Below, one piece after another: positions 1-11,789 of a stretch of 64,000 nt of DNA. The stretch spans positions 2,914,001-2,978,000 of the forward strand of contig JBBMOL010000016.1 in the NCBI GenBank assembly GCA_037954665.1, given 5' to 3'. The DNA is from Laguncularia racemosa. Lineage: Eukaryota; Streptophyta; Magnoliopsida; Myrtales; Combretaceae. The notes below the pieces were generated by a model that was not told the origin of the DNA, did no database searches, and saw nothing but the letters and a program-made list of their open reading frames with translations. Made by a program: the position numbers and the translations under genes. Position 1 is the first letter of the stretch; the number at the start of each line of letters is the position of its first letter.

Positions 1-1181
1 AATAAAAATTTCTAGACGGCTAAATTAGGTAATCTATAATGATAATTCTAGACAAAAGTGATAATACAAAAACAAGAGAAAGTAATAATAAATAATGCAT
101 CTACACCTTTAGTTTTACAATGCAATTTGTCTTTTATTTCAATTAATATTCAAAAGATCTTCAATGATGGAAATTGTCTCTACTAAATAAAGAAAATATT
201 TGTATAAAAAGTTAGTATTGTGGAATGAAGTTGAATAGTTGATATAAGGAAAAAAGAAAAAAACTAAACATTAATATAAGGGGCTTATGTGTTTCATATC
301 TTTTGGCATTTTTTAAATATTCTTCCATAGAAAGATAACAAGGAAAAGTTAGTGTAAAGTCATGTTACTAAAAGACTAGAAAGAGGTAATAGGGTTTATG
401 TTTAGGGTTTGTATTAGGGTTGAGTTGTTTTCTTCTTAACATAAACATAATATTGTTTCTTATTTTCTTGACCGAAAAAATATTAGTTTATTTTCATTTG
501 TTAATAAGTATCATATTATTTAGTGAATTTTATAGGGTGGGCACATGGTATCCAAAAACTTGTATCCTATATATTTTAGAGTATAGATTCCATGATGTAT
601 ATTTGGTGGGTATAGGGTATGAAAATATTATAATTGTACTCTATCCTATAAGAGTAGAGTAGGCCAAGAAAATTGCTGCACAGAGCTTATCTTATGATCT
701 TTAATACTCAACTCTTACCTAGTTAAGTATGGTACGAGTGGGATTACCCACTCATCCATAGATATTTGCAACCGATAATTAATGATGCCAGTTAATCATA
801 TGGAAAATAGGAAAAATTATTTCTATTTTTCAAAGGAGAAAATCGTTTTTTTCATCTTTTATTAGTATTTTCCAAGCTTCCTCAATTTTCATGAAAATTT
901 TCTTTACGGTTAACCACAATCAATAGTTAGCAACTGTTGCCTTCTCTTCCCACATCACTTGTTGCTATAATACACGAGCAATTGTAATCTTTTAAGGCAA
1001 TTGTGACAATAATTGACTGTTATGATATTTTTATGATAGCATATGTCAAAAGATTTTTGAAAAATAATTTATGTAATACAAACACACCTAACTTACAATA
1101 TATTTTCTCCCATAAAACTAATAGTTATTGTTGTAAGATCAACATCATATTTTATCTAAATAAGCTATAGATGGGTAAATT
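1..1181. other. gene-free AT-rich flank
   Basis: No coding exon, RNA gene or clear repeat boundary was recognised. The longest open frame here (420-662) is low-complexity, rich in Ile, Leu and Phe as expected from AT-rich DNA, and resembles no family I know. Confidence 0.5.
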
Positions 1182-1850
1182 TGTTATATTAAAATTTTAG
1201 GTTAAGTCCACTGCAGATTTAGGCTTAACTCTTCGAACTAGTTAACAGGTTTTAAAGCGTACAGTCAATAATTAGGATAACTTATAGAGAATTGGTTTGT
1301 TAGACTTGAAATAGGGACCATTAAACCAATCTATTCACATCTAACCTTTTTTTAGGTAGGCTTGTGTGTACTCATGAGGATGCCTATTGGCTTTAACCCA
1401 CCAACAAGCTTATTCAAGATAATTATAAATTAAGCAAGCTTCATCTCCTTTATCAATTACCAAGATAATTGAACGGATGTCATCGAACAGATGTTATCAA
1501 ACTCAAAAGCCTATAAATATTTAGCCACTCCTTCTTATCTAAGATCTTTGGAAGAGATAAGAGAAACGACATTCCAGTGCATTGTCTCTACTCTTAAAGA
1601 TCAAACAAGTATCTTAAGTAATTATAGAGCTCAACAGCATCGACTACAAGGCATAACCCAAAGTTTCCCTAAGCTTTCTTGTCTTTCACTTATGTAATCG
1701 AGACATTGAGATTACTCATTCCTCTTCTTTATCATTCTCTTTCAAGTTATCTCATTACGTGTCATTTCCATATCACTACTTTGAAGTCACATGTAGGGCA
1801 AGATTCATTCTCAACACGCATGTAACCACCCCAATTGAAACCTTTATCTA
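1182..1850 (+). repeat. left member of an LTR-like direct repeat pair
   Basis: This roughly 670-bp segment recurs, diverged but colinear, at 2564-3193. Both copies open with TGTnATATTAAAAT and share a long series of blocks, for example 'gtgcattgtctctactcttaaagatca' (split here as gtgcattgtctctac then tcttaaagatca), a block around 'gacactgagattac', and a closing block around 'attgaaa...ttatcta'. Just after this copy, near 1859, TGGTCTCATGAC loosely resembles the initiator-methionine tRNA primer-binding site of plant LTR elements. The spacing, with only about 710 bp between copies and no pol domains, fits a heavily deleted or non-autonomous LTR retrotransposon. A plain diverged tandem duplication is the alternative. 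Confidence 0.5.
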
Positions 1851-2341
1851 AACATCTATTTGGTCTCATGACTCATGAGGATGGATTTTTTTTTTCTTTT
1901 TTCTTTTAAGTAGTTTTAGGAAAAATAGAAACCTACTTGGGATGTATGATTAGATTGTAAAAAATGTAACTTTTGGAGAAAAAAGAAATATGGCTTGAAA
2001 GTCATAACCAATGATGGACTTTGGCATCGATAGGATCTTGTCAATTACAAAGTAATTGGTTTTATCTAAAATGCTATTTCCTTTAAGATTAATGCATACA
2101 TGGTATATGAAGTAACTAATTCATCTTAACAAACCAAAATCAAGAAATTAATTGAAATCACTAATGCAATACTAGCACATAGAAGTTAACTCAATGGAAC
2201 AAGATGACTCATGTGAATCACGTGAGAAAGATATTTGACCCATATAAAGGCAATCGTTTATCAAATAAAATCCAAAGGGGCAATTTCACTTTAGTAAGCC
2301 TAAAGTGACATGCATAATCAAGTAGTACTACAAGCTGTCAT

Positions 2342-2377
2342 GCACTGAGATATATATAATAAATATATCCTCAGTGC
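2342..2377. repeat. small perfect-arm stem-loop
   Basis: GCACTGAG at 2342-2349 is the exact reverse complement of CTCAGTGC at 2370-2377. The interior ATATAT tracts continue the pairing with one bulged C. It lies between the two LTR-like repeats. No function can be read from it. Confidence 0.5.
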
Positions 2378-2563
2378 TAGCATTAAGCTAATATACTATA
2401 TTCCATCTATAAAATAAAATTTTGAGCTATGAGTGCATGCTTGGTAGTAGTGTTGCTACTTTATAGTGTGTAGGCACCAAGTCGCGACATGCAATTGATG
2501 CCTAAAATACTTAGACTTTGTCCAAGAATTTTGATAAGGGGACAAAATGAAGAAGGGTTAATT

Positions 2564-3193
2564 TGTCATATTAAAATATTAAGCTAGACGCATTGCAAAC
2601 ATGAGCTTAACTCCTTAAGCTAGGTGATAGGGCTTAAAGAGTTTGGTCAATAATTGAGATAACTTAGGATAAATTGGTTTGGTAGACTCAAAATGAGTAC
2701 TATTGGATCGGCTTGTATGCATGCAACCTTTCATAGATAGGTTCATGTACTCATAAGGAAGAATATTAGCCTTGATCTATCAACATGCTCATTCAGGATA
2801 ACCATAAATTGAGCAAACTCTATCTTATCCATCGATCATCAAAGTGATCAAATAGATGTTATCAAATCAAAGAGCTTATATACTTAGTCACTCCTCTTTA
2901 TTTGAGACTTTTAGAAGAGATTAGAAAAATGATAATTTTGTGCATTGTCTCTACTCTTAAAGATCAGGCATATTTTAATTGTATAAGTTGCAAGGTTGAT
3001 GCTTAAGATTTCCTTAGGCTCTTTTGTTTGTTATTTATGCAACCAAGACACTGAGATTACTTATTCCCATTTCTTATCATTTTGTTCCAAGTAATTTTAT
3101 TACATGACATCTCTACATTACTATTTTGAAATCATGTGTAGCATAAGACTCATTTGTGATATGTACGTGATTGCCTAATTGAAAAACTTATCT
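2564..3193 (+). repeat. right member of an LTR-like direct repeat pair
   Basis: Diverged direct copy of 1182-1850 in the same orientation, with the same order of shared blocks. A purine-rich run (ataaggggacaaaatgaag, 2533-2551) sits shortly before the TG start, where a polypurine tract would lie in an LTR element. Many substitutions separate the two copies, so any insertion is old. Confidence 0.5.
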
Positions 3194-4755
3194 ATATAAG
3201 CAAATATGGAAATATTGGTGCTACAATTACACGCATACACCCATAATATCATGCTACAATATTACATGTCAATACATCCAATATATATACGAGATTATCC
3301 GATTTTCTCGTGTTTCCGTAGATGACGATATTTCTATCGAGTGAGGTCACAAAATACTTCTCAAGCGGCAAAAAGACAGAAGGACCCACCTAAGTAACAA
3401 AGTTTGGAGCTTATATGATCAATTAGCACCTATTTTAGCTTTATGTGAATGTTAATATGTTAAGATGCTTGGGATTCTGACAATTCTTGTGGGGTCAGAT
3501 TTAGAATTTTGAAGCAACTTTTTGTGGGTTTTTCTTCCCCTTTCTTTCATCTTTTTTTTTTTAATAAAGCAAGACTCTTTTCTTGTGAAAAAAGTGAAAG
3601 TTTTTGGGAATCCTATGCCCCATGAACGTTATAATAACTTGTTTTTGGCTAGATTCTCCACTGGTCATGTCTCTGCCTCACTATAATTGTGCCTAAAATA
3701 AAAATGTTGGATATGGTAGTGCTCTTTTCTATAGATATTGAATGTGATTTCACCCTCTCAACTTTCTTCAATGGAGCGTTATTAAAGTACATTTTGACTT
3801 ATTAGCTCATATTGACTGATCATTTAAACAAAAAAGGGCAAAGAAAGTAGGTAGACTGTAAACGTGTTGCTCGTACATTTAGATACATTTTTCATGTACT
3901 TTTCGTCTATAGGAAAAATGAGACCAATATGTAGTTCAATTTTCCATGTATCGGCATAAATATCACATATGTTGAAAGATTAAATGAAATAACATTAAAT
4001 TTAAAGTTAGATGCAATCACATGTACTGAATATCCTTTTAAAAAAGAAAAAAAAATCATGGACCCAAAATTGGCAGAATATCTGCTTTTGGTGGTACAAG
4101 CGTCAAGGAGGAAGTAATTCTTAGTTCTTCATCGAGTCTCGTTTTTTAGAACGAAAACGTAGGGGTACAGAAGATTTGTTCTCCAGTGAAATACATGTTC
4201 TGGATCCAAAATATTACACTAAAGAAAATTTACCTTAGCTACAAGACAGTATGACATACAACTTATGAAGGATATGTGTACACACAATTATAGTAAGTGT
4301 GTCATTCTATGTATGCCATCTATCGAATTATTCTTGATGAGCCTTCTACGATAAAGATATGCGTAGAGGAAGGTTATCATCCAAAAATAGGAAACTGTCT
4401 TTGTTAGCCATTTAATCAAAGTTAAAATTATTTTTGTTAGATGATTTGGCTAGATTCTTAGTAAATATTATAAATAGACTCTTATGAGTTGTAAATTTTT
4501 CTTTTCTTTTCTTAAGTTTTTCTCTTAAATTTATAATTTTTCTTGAGATTACTTCATCTTGAATAGAGACATTTTATGGTTTTCATGTACTAATATTCGA
4601 ATTTGGTTAAACCGATTCTGATTCTAGCATCCTAATAAGGAAGCTCTCACTGGATGGCCGCGCCAATTGATGGGGGACCATCTCTTCACCCCCATAATCC
4701 CTCTAGTCCGTACGGCATACAGAAAACAGAGAGAGAAAATAAGGAAAAAAGAAAA
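3194..4755. other. intergenic, nothing recognised
   Basis: AT-rich sequence without coding signal. A slightly GC-richer patch around 4640-4730 has no recognisable product on either strand. Confidence 0.45.
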
Positions 4756-4759
4756 ATTC

Positions 4760-4880
4760 CAAGCGTGCGAAGGTCAATGGTAGCCTAGAAATTAAAAAAT
4801 CTAGGGTTCGGTTCCTGTGTATGGACAAAGTTGGCCCAAATTCCACACTCCCTTTTTTCTCATGTTGTGTCTGTGTTTTT
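4760..4880 (+). mobile_element. possible tRNA-derived SINE
   Basis: TGGTAGCCTAG (about 4779-4789) resembles an RNA polymerase III A box. GGTTCGGTTCC, starting about 4806, resembles a B box (GGTTCRANNCC). They are about 30 bases apart, as in tRNA-derived SINEs, and the segment ends in a T-rich tail near 4875. Target duplications were not found, so this remains a candidate. A chance pairing of two loose motifs is the alternative. Confidence 0.35.
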
Positions 4881-4942
4881 GCAGGTTGATAAACGACCTG
4901 TAAGCTGTCATGGGGACTAATACTCAAGTATGGGACATTGCA

Positions 4943-5099
4943 TACATATGGTCATCAATCTCCTAGGGTTTATATAAGAGATACATTTGGTCATCAATCT
5001 CCTAGGGTTCAAATAACAGCTGGCATTGAACCTACCATTGAAAGACCTATTAATATTAAATATTAAATATGGCATTGAGCCTACCATTGAAAGATCCAT
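4943..5099. repeat. two interleaved short tandem duplications
   Basis: The phrase 'ggtcatcaatctcctagggtt' (21 bases, given as ggtcatcaat plus ctcctagggtt) occurs twice about 43 bases apart near 4949 and 4991. A second phrase, 'ggcattgaacctaccattg', occurs twice about 49 bases apart near 5022 and 5071. Small local duplications like these can come from replication slippage. Open frames across them are not believable genes. Confidence 0.6.
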
Positions 5100-7090
5100 T
5101 TATAATGATACTTTTTGTCCCCAATAATGATCCATAATTATATTTCCCCCATTCACTTGATTCATGTCAACTGGTATTGATATTGTAAAATAATGGTAGT
5201 GGCTAAAGTTGTATTTTTCATTAGATAAATTTGTAGAGAAGACCTCTAATCCGTGTTCGGTTTAGAGTTTGCAAATGGATGGAATATATGGAATCCCTAT
5301 TCTAAAAATGGCCAAATGTCTACCCATAGAAAATTTTAGAATTGCTTTTATTCATCCAAAAAGGATGGATGGCTGATTACTATTTGGGATTAGCTTTCCT
5401 AAGTTGCTTCAAAATTGAATTTTCATACCTACTCTCAATAATTTAACTATATATACATGTTGAACACGATTTGAAATCTAAGAAACATAATGTATTTAAT
5501 GCTTCCCAACATGTTTGGTTAATATTGAACGCGTGAAATTGATAGATTCAATAGATTGAAGTTGGGAGGCAATTTTTGGTCAATTAATCATGCTAGAATG
5601 ATGATCGACTAGGATCTACTAATGGTTGGCTAGATTCTCTTGTGCTGGCTTCATCTATTTAGTGTTGACTTAAAAAATATGTGCTTAGGGTTTCTCTTAT
5701 ATTTAACTTAGGCTTTTGCCCATATAGTTTATTTAGTGAGCCTATTATGAAAATCAGATATTAATTCTTGGAGTTCATTGAGAAAGATAGATTATCTTAA
5801 AACAATATATGGACACAAGTGGGTGGCTTGATCTAATCTTCATGAGTAAGATTGCCATATTTTAAATATGGACTTTTTTATACCACTAATATGTGCCCTA
5901 TTGATTATTTGTGCATTATTAATTCTCCTTCACCTGTAGTTATTTATCCCATATTAAGGTTTTTCACATAAAAATACTTATTTTCATCTCTCCTCTATTG
6001 TCTTCTTCTTTTATTAATTGTTTTATACGATTTCATCGTGTTTTTGTGGCTACATATCCTAACAATACATATTATGAAAGTTGGGGGAAAAAAATAATAA
6101 AATCTAGAAGAGGGATGAATAGATTTGACGAGTTTAAAATATTTACCTTCTTTTATTGATTTATTGCAAGACGTCACAAATAAAGAACAACAAACTGTAA
6201 CACTAAGTTTTATGAGAAAATAAAGAGAATAAGAAAAGAAGATAGTACAAAAATATATAAAGGAGTTCGACTGTTTTTACTTATATTCCTTTCTGCCAAC
6301 TCTATATTAAATCAATTTATCTACTAATCACCTTTAGAAAAAATCTTTAGTAGTTACGATCCCTACGATGCTATAACGAAACTAATCCCTTTTGATTTCT
6401 CATAAAAGTAAGAAAATGCATCAAAAGGACCTGGATTTATTGGACATGTGCACTACAAAACATTTCTAGATCATGTATTTAAGGGCTTTGGTTTTCAAAA
6501 ATGTTAAATTGAGAACATCATAATGTTGTCGTTGCTATAATTTTTACATGTCACCAACACCATTAAGGAAATTGGAGAAAAAAAAAGGTTTATAACCAGT
6601 TGAATAGGGCTTGTATATTATGAATTTGTGGTTAAGGGCACATATTATAGAAAATGTATATATGAGGGTTTCTACGATAATTGTATTATACCACTAACTT
6701 TAATGTGACTCCAATAATATTAGCCATTATTGATATGACCTACAATGCATTGTTTTTAAGAGGATAATGATACAAACCCTAATTCATAAATTTAATAAGC
6801 CGGAGACTTCAAAACGCTAGCAATAAGTTATAAAATGCATTAGTAGAATACAATATTTAATTTAGATTACATGAATAAAAATAATTTAGTAATGTTTAAG
6901 CAAAATGGAGGAACAATTTAGATATTTTATGTGTGTAGAGAAGAATTAGATCGACGTAGGTCAGACATAACAAATTTGATGAAAATTAAATGTTATTCCT
7001 CAACTTCTCTCTACAAATTTGATTAATGATTCCGAGTAATACTTCTGTTACTTGTCTTTTGTTCATTCACTTGAATTTAAGGTTATATCT
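5100..7090. other. intergenic, nothing recognised
   Basis: AT-rich DNA with homopolymer runs. No exon, RNA gene or element boundary was identified. Confidence 0.45.
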
Positions 7091-7098
7091 TAAAAAAT

Positions 7099-8068
7099 GG
7101 GTAATATACTAAAATAATATATATATATATTTTAATTTGCAAAATAGTATACCTAGAAAACTTATTTCAAAAATAGGTTAAGAAAGTATGAACTTGATCC
7201 GTGCCTTCAATAATTTGTACTAAGGGCGCGGACAAAATTTTCACCTTCAATGTAAATTTTTTTTCTTAATTATTAAAAATTAAATTTCTCAAATTAAATT
7301 TTTTGCACCTATTTATCCTTTATCTTATAACATACGAAAAAAAAGAAAAAAAAAAAACCAAGTCTACTACTTTGTCTCTTCTTTTTTTTTTTTATCAATC
7401 TAATAGCTAGTAGCCCATAACAATATAGCAATTTAATCCTTATAAAAGTACCAAATGGCAATATGGTTTGATTTCAGTTATAGTACACTCAAATCAATTT
7501 TTTGTTTTAATATATTATAAGTTCTGTAACTCCAAATGAGTAAAAAGTTATGACTCTTCAAAATTGGAAAAAAAAAAAACTAATACTAATGCGATTTACT
7601 TTTCTAACTTTAAAAGATCATAACTTTCTACTTGTTTGAAATTACGGAGCTCATTATATATATATATATAAACAAATTTGAGTATACTATAACTGTGACT
7701 AAACTATGTTGCTATTTGGTATTTTTATGATGGTCAATTGTTATATTTTCATGAGTTATTAGCTATTTGATTGATAAAAAAAAAAAAAAAGAAAGACAAA
7801 GTAGCAGACTCAGTTTTTTTTCTTTTTTTTTTCCGTATTTTATAAGATAAAGTATGAATTGGTGCAAAAAATTTAATTTGAGAAATTATAATTTTCAATA
7901 ATTAAAAAGAAATTATACTGTAAGCACGAACCTTATTTGTGTCTTTAAGCAATTTGCTTGAGGACGTAAATAGGGTATACGTCTTTGTAACCTATTTTTG
8001 GAATAATTTTTCTGAGTATGTTATTTTATGAATTTTTTTAAATAATATTATTTTAATATATTATCCCC
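7099..8068. mobile_element. 970-bp foldback element with arms of about 480 bp
   Basis: The left half (7099 to about 7580) is the near-complete reverse complement of the right half (about 7600-8068). The order of blocks agrees throughout: ends GGGTAATATACTAAAATAA versus GGGGATAATATATTAAAAT, then 'caaaaataggtta', 'caaattaaattttttgcacc', 'actttgtct', 'tttatcaatc', 'ataccaaat' and 'aaagttatga'. Only about 20 bases (around 'actaatactaatgcg') remain unpaired as the loop. TAAAAAAT flanks both ends (7091-7098 and 8069-8076), an 8-bp target duplication. There is no coding capacity. The 8-bp duplication suits hAT transposition, but the termini are not typical hAT ends, so the superfamily is undecided. 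A transcript would form a very long hairpin. Confidence 0.85.
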
Positions 8069-8076
8069 TAAAAAAT

Positions 8077-8965
8077 CAATACATTTCGAGATCATTAGTG
8101 GTGACATATTATTGCATGGATAAACTCAATTATATTTTTGCTTTTTAGTTTCAGTTTGAGTAAATTCAAGGTTAATATTTCATGGGCAATAGAAGACGGT
8201 TTAAGAATGTTACTTTTCTAAAGATTATTCCATGTGTAAAGCTTTGTACAATAGCTTGCTATTTTAGGTTGGGCACAGATTTCATTTTCCCCGTTGGAAA
8301 TGATATATTCTAAATCCCTATTAATAATGACTAAGACTTATATATTAAAATATAATTACATAGGACCATTATGATAGAACCGCATGGATATATATTTTTC
8401 AAGACTATAGACCTCTGATGCATATGAAAAATATAAGCTTATAATATGCAAAAATTACAAATTCGAGTCTTTCTTTAATCGTGTTAACAACTGTTAAATC
8501 ATAGTAACTATAACGTTACGAAGGTCCTTAAATTTTCGTTTTCTGGAAAACCAAACGCTTAAACATGTAATAGAAAAATATAGTACTGAAGCGCATGTAC
8601 CTTTTCTCGTCTGACCTTTTCCCCTTGTACAACCTTTGGTCAATTGGGCAGGAAAAGGACAAAAAAAAAAAGAAAAGAAGGAAAATATATAATATTATAT
8701 AATATATATATATATATATATTACCTTTGCTTTATGTATATCGCTCTTTTTCACCCTATCATGGTCTTCTTACAGGTCTATTGAGGGACTTAGAAGAAAA
8801 TGGGCTTTGGTAATATGGACCTAGAAACTCACAACACTAGATCATTATATCAAGGGCTATCGTCTGCGGACCTAGATATCCTTGATGGGTACGAACACGA
8901 TTTTGTCTTTGTTTGTACCACCATAAAATTTTGCTCTCTAGTTTTGGAGAAAATTTATAGTTTTA
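8077..8965. other. intergenic with a short TA microsatellite
   Basis: No gene was recognised. A pure TA tract lies at about 8703-8721, next to a longer A-rich stretch. Confidence 0.5.
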
Positions 8966-8969
8966 TCTA

Positions 8970-9655
8970 GGATTAGGCAAAAAAAAAAAAAACCGTGAGA
9001 ACCGTAAACTGGATTGGATCAGACCAAATCGGATGGGATTGAAAATTAGGTTTAAATTATCTTTTTAGATTAAAAAAATTTACAAACCAAACTAAATCAT
9101 TTTTTTTAGGTTCAAAAAAATTATGAATCAAATTGAACCATTTTAAACCGAACTGAATCATGAGAAATAAAGAAAAAAAAATAACGGTGAAACTTTAGAA
9201 ATTTATGAGAAAAAAAGAGGATTATATATGACTTATTGAATCCCTCCCTTTATTTGGTTTTAACATACTACTTTTTTAATTTTGTATTTTTACTTATTGA
9301 TTGATATAGAAACCATAATTACCTTAAGAGTGATCATTAAATCTCCTTAAATATATTAAATGGGTATTGAAAATAGTGAGTGATATTAGAAAAATAATAA
9401 TAAATTAAATATATTTTATATAAAGTATATTTTTCTATAACTTATTGACTTACGTATTAAAAAAAAAAACAATAACACGTGTGTAAAAACAGTTCAAACC
9501 TTGAACCGGAACTGAGCCTCTTTTTTAAGATTTGAAAATTTTACAAGTCAAACTGCATGGTTAGATTCAATTTAAAAAATAAAATAAATTGTAATATATA
9601 ATTTGATTCAATTCGACAAATAAACCATACCAAATTGAATTGCATCCATTCCTAA
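8970..9655. mobile_element. probable hAT-like non-autonomous element
   Basis: Both ends carry the 'aaccaaac / gaaccgaac' type of sequence typical of hAT MITE termini. The left end reads aaactggattggatcagacc. The right end, read on the other strand, starts TAGGAATGGATGCAATTCAA and continues with 'tttggtatggttt'. The interior repeats similar phrases (aaattgaaccatttt, aaaccgaactgaatc, ttgaaccggaactgagcc) and has no reading frame. Exact ends and target duplications could not be fixed by eye. Confidence 0.4.
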
Positions 9656-9659
9656 TTTT

Positions 9660-10788
9660 ACCATGGAAGACATATTGATGGAGCAAAGAAATCCGATATA
9701 TACAAAAGTCGGGGAGGATCTCCCTCTAGAATCTATTCTATATTTTTAGCCATACTTCTTGTTTTGTTTAACGGAAATGGGGGATGGGTGTTGGGGGGAA
9801 ATAGAAAAATTGATTCGTTACACGGACATCAAATGATACACAAAAGCATTATTTATTAAAATAATAGTATAATACTGATATTTTAATGTTATATTGTTTT
9901 TTATCTTGTATTTTATCATTTTCGCTTTAAATCGGATGCCTGCGGCATTATGCTAGACAAATGGATGATTACAATTTTAATTCATTTTTTCATGTCCAAG
10001 AAAAATTGTTGCTAACAAATTCTCCATAACGTTTGTTTTTCAATGAGCTTTATTTTCTTTATAATTATTGATAAAAAAATTATTATTACTTCACCTGAGT
10101 ATATGTTTATACATACCTAAAAGTCACCAACGTAAAAAAAAAAAAAAAAAAATTACTATAATTTGTGACAGATATTTGTATAAAATTGGTGATAAGTTCC
10201 GGAATATTTCATCATTTTATCATTTACTTTCGTGCCACAGCATAATAAATAACTGTAATTTCCATTGCATCGCCAAGCATTGCAAATGCATGAAAGTTAG
10301 ATTAGCTAGCTGCAACTGAAAGTACTCCCTCTACTTTATATCCTTTAGAATTTCTACATGTTTACTCATCCAGAAACATGATATTCACTATAATCACTTG
10401 AGATGCTTATAGGCTTTCTCTTAATAACCCATCAGCATACTCCAATTCTAGCTTCAGACATCAATTTATAAGTTAAGACACCAAACAATAATTATGTTAC
10501 AATGGAAGATTTCATGCACGCACAGAGACAGGAACGGCCAAGCAGCATGAAATGCATGCAAGCCCTGATTCCCTACGAGAAAAATGTAATTTTAGCATCA
10601 AATCACTTTGAATTTAGCCTTTGTCTATAAAGAAATTGAATTCAGTTTCCATTTTGCAAATAACCAACAATGCAAGTCAAGGAGAAGCACTGTGAGTCAA
10701 TATATCAATCATTTACATATCTCCAACACTGTAATATTACAAAAAAAAAAAAAAAAAAAAAAAGAACAACATTTTAACTCCAGAACTT
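9660..10788. other. intergenic; right part is likely 3' UTR of the PH-domain gene
   Basis: No separate gene was found. A run of more than 20 A at 10741-10763 lies just beyond the stop codon of the minus-strand PH-domain gene, so that gene's 3' UTR would contain a T run there. The stretch from about 10690 onward is shared with the broken copy near 17270. Confidence 0.5.
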
Positions 10789-11400
10789 TCAAAACCCTTT
10801 AGAGCCTTGTTCCTTCAAAACCACGGGCTTCTCAGCCATAGCAAGACAGTACTTAGCAATCTCTCTGAACTTAGGAACACTCCTAAGATCAACCTTAGTC
10901 CCATCTTTCAAAGTGATCACTATATCACCCCACTCACCTATAAACCTCGGAACAACTTGGACATCTTTAATCACTTTATACGAGAAATCGCTCCTATCCT
11001 GACCAGTCAGCCCTGAAATCACCGTCACTCGCAGGTTAGTGAACCTGTACCGCAAGAAGAAAGCTCGGGAAACCGCAGCTAGAGTCAGTGGTAGCCAAAG
11101 GAGAGTGAATCCCAGGAGAAGGTTGGCTATTAGGTCACCGTAGTGGGCCCCACCGTCGAAAAATACAGTTTCTTGCTTGGGCTTGGAGGAGGAGGAGGAG
11201 GTGGTGGTGGTGGTTAAAGGTTGGTTGGTTTGAGAAGAAGATGACACTTGGAGTTTAGTGGTCGGTCTGTTGTTTATCGAAGTGAGTATAGGGAGGTGGT
11301 AGGGCAGTAGGTTAGGGAGGAGAGAGCGTTGGCGGATGGTGGAGGTGGTGATGGTGGTGGTGGCGGGGGGAGGTGAGAGAGGAGTGGAGGAGGAGGCCAT
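10789..11400 (-). CDS. plastid-targeted membrane protein with bacterial-type PH domain
   Basis: Intact single-exon frame of 203 residues. Residues 1 to about 75 are rich in Ser, Thr and Pro with few acidic residues, as in a chloroplast transit peptide; part of this is encoded by ACC/ACA-type trinucleotide runs. Residues 89-112 (LIANLLLGFTLLWLPLTLAA) form one hydrophobic membrane segment. Residues about 113-178 read YRFTNLRVTVISG...KVIKDVQVV...GDIVITLKDGTKVDL, the beta-rich pattern of bacterial PH (bPH/DUF304) domains found in membrane proteins of cyanobacteria and plastids. The function of this plant group is not known to me. The ATG at 11400 is chosen because the transit peptide starts there and the upstream frame is unlike it. 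A broken copy lies at 17281-17960. I infer an envelope or thylakoid location. Confidence 0.85.
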   Translation of the reverse strand: MASSSTPLSPPPATTTITTSTIRQRSLLPNLLPYHLPILTSINNRPTTKLQVSSSSQTNQPLTTTTTSSSSSKPKQETVFFDGGAHYGDLIANLLLGFTLLWLPLTLAAVSRAFFLRYRFTNLRVTVISGLTGQDRSDFSYKVIKDVQVVPRFIGEWGDIVITLKDGTKVDLRSVPKFREIAKYCLAMAEKPVVLKEQGSKGF

Positions 11401-11789
11401 TTGATAAGGATAAGGTGGTGGAAGAGAGGAGGAGAGGCTGTATGGGTGGTTGGTAAGTTAAAGAGATGTTGTTTTGGGGGGGGTGGGTTTGGATTTCTTG
11501 TGAGATTCTATTGGTTGGAGGGAGGAAGTAGGGTCCACAAATATGGGTGATCTTATTGGCTGCATCGTGGAGCATCATATGTCACAAATTTTCTTGTTTC
11601 CACAGATGGCAAGGATTCTGTGAGTGCGATGACAATGTCATGGATAGGAAAGATAAGCATTTAAGTAAATCCCATTTTTCTTTTCTAAGCTGGCTGTGTA
11701 GTTATCCTGGAAATGGTCCCCTTGTCATTATACTCCACGGTGCCAGTCAATGATTTAGTATGAAGGGGTCGTTTGTACCCGGTATTCGT

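Noticed and set aside
11312..11578. Second minus-strand frame overlapping the PH-domain gene start
   Set aside because: His/Pro-rich shadow in another frame, produced by the trinucleotide repeats of the transit-peptide region.
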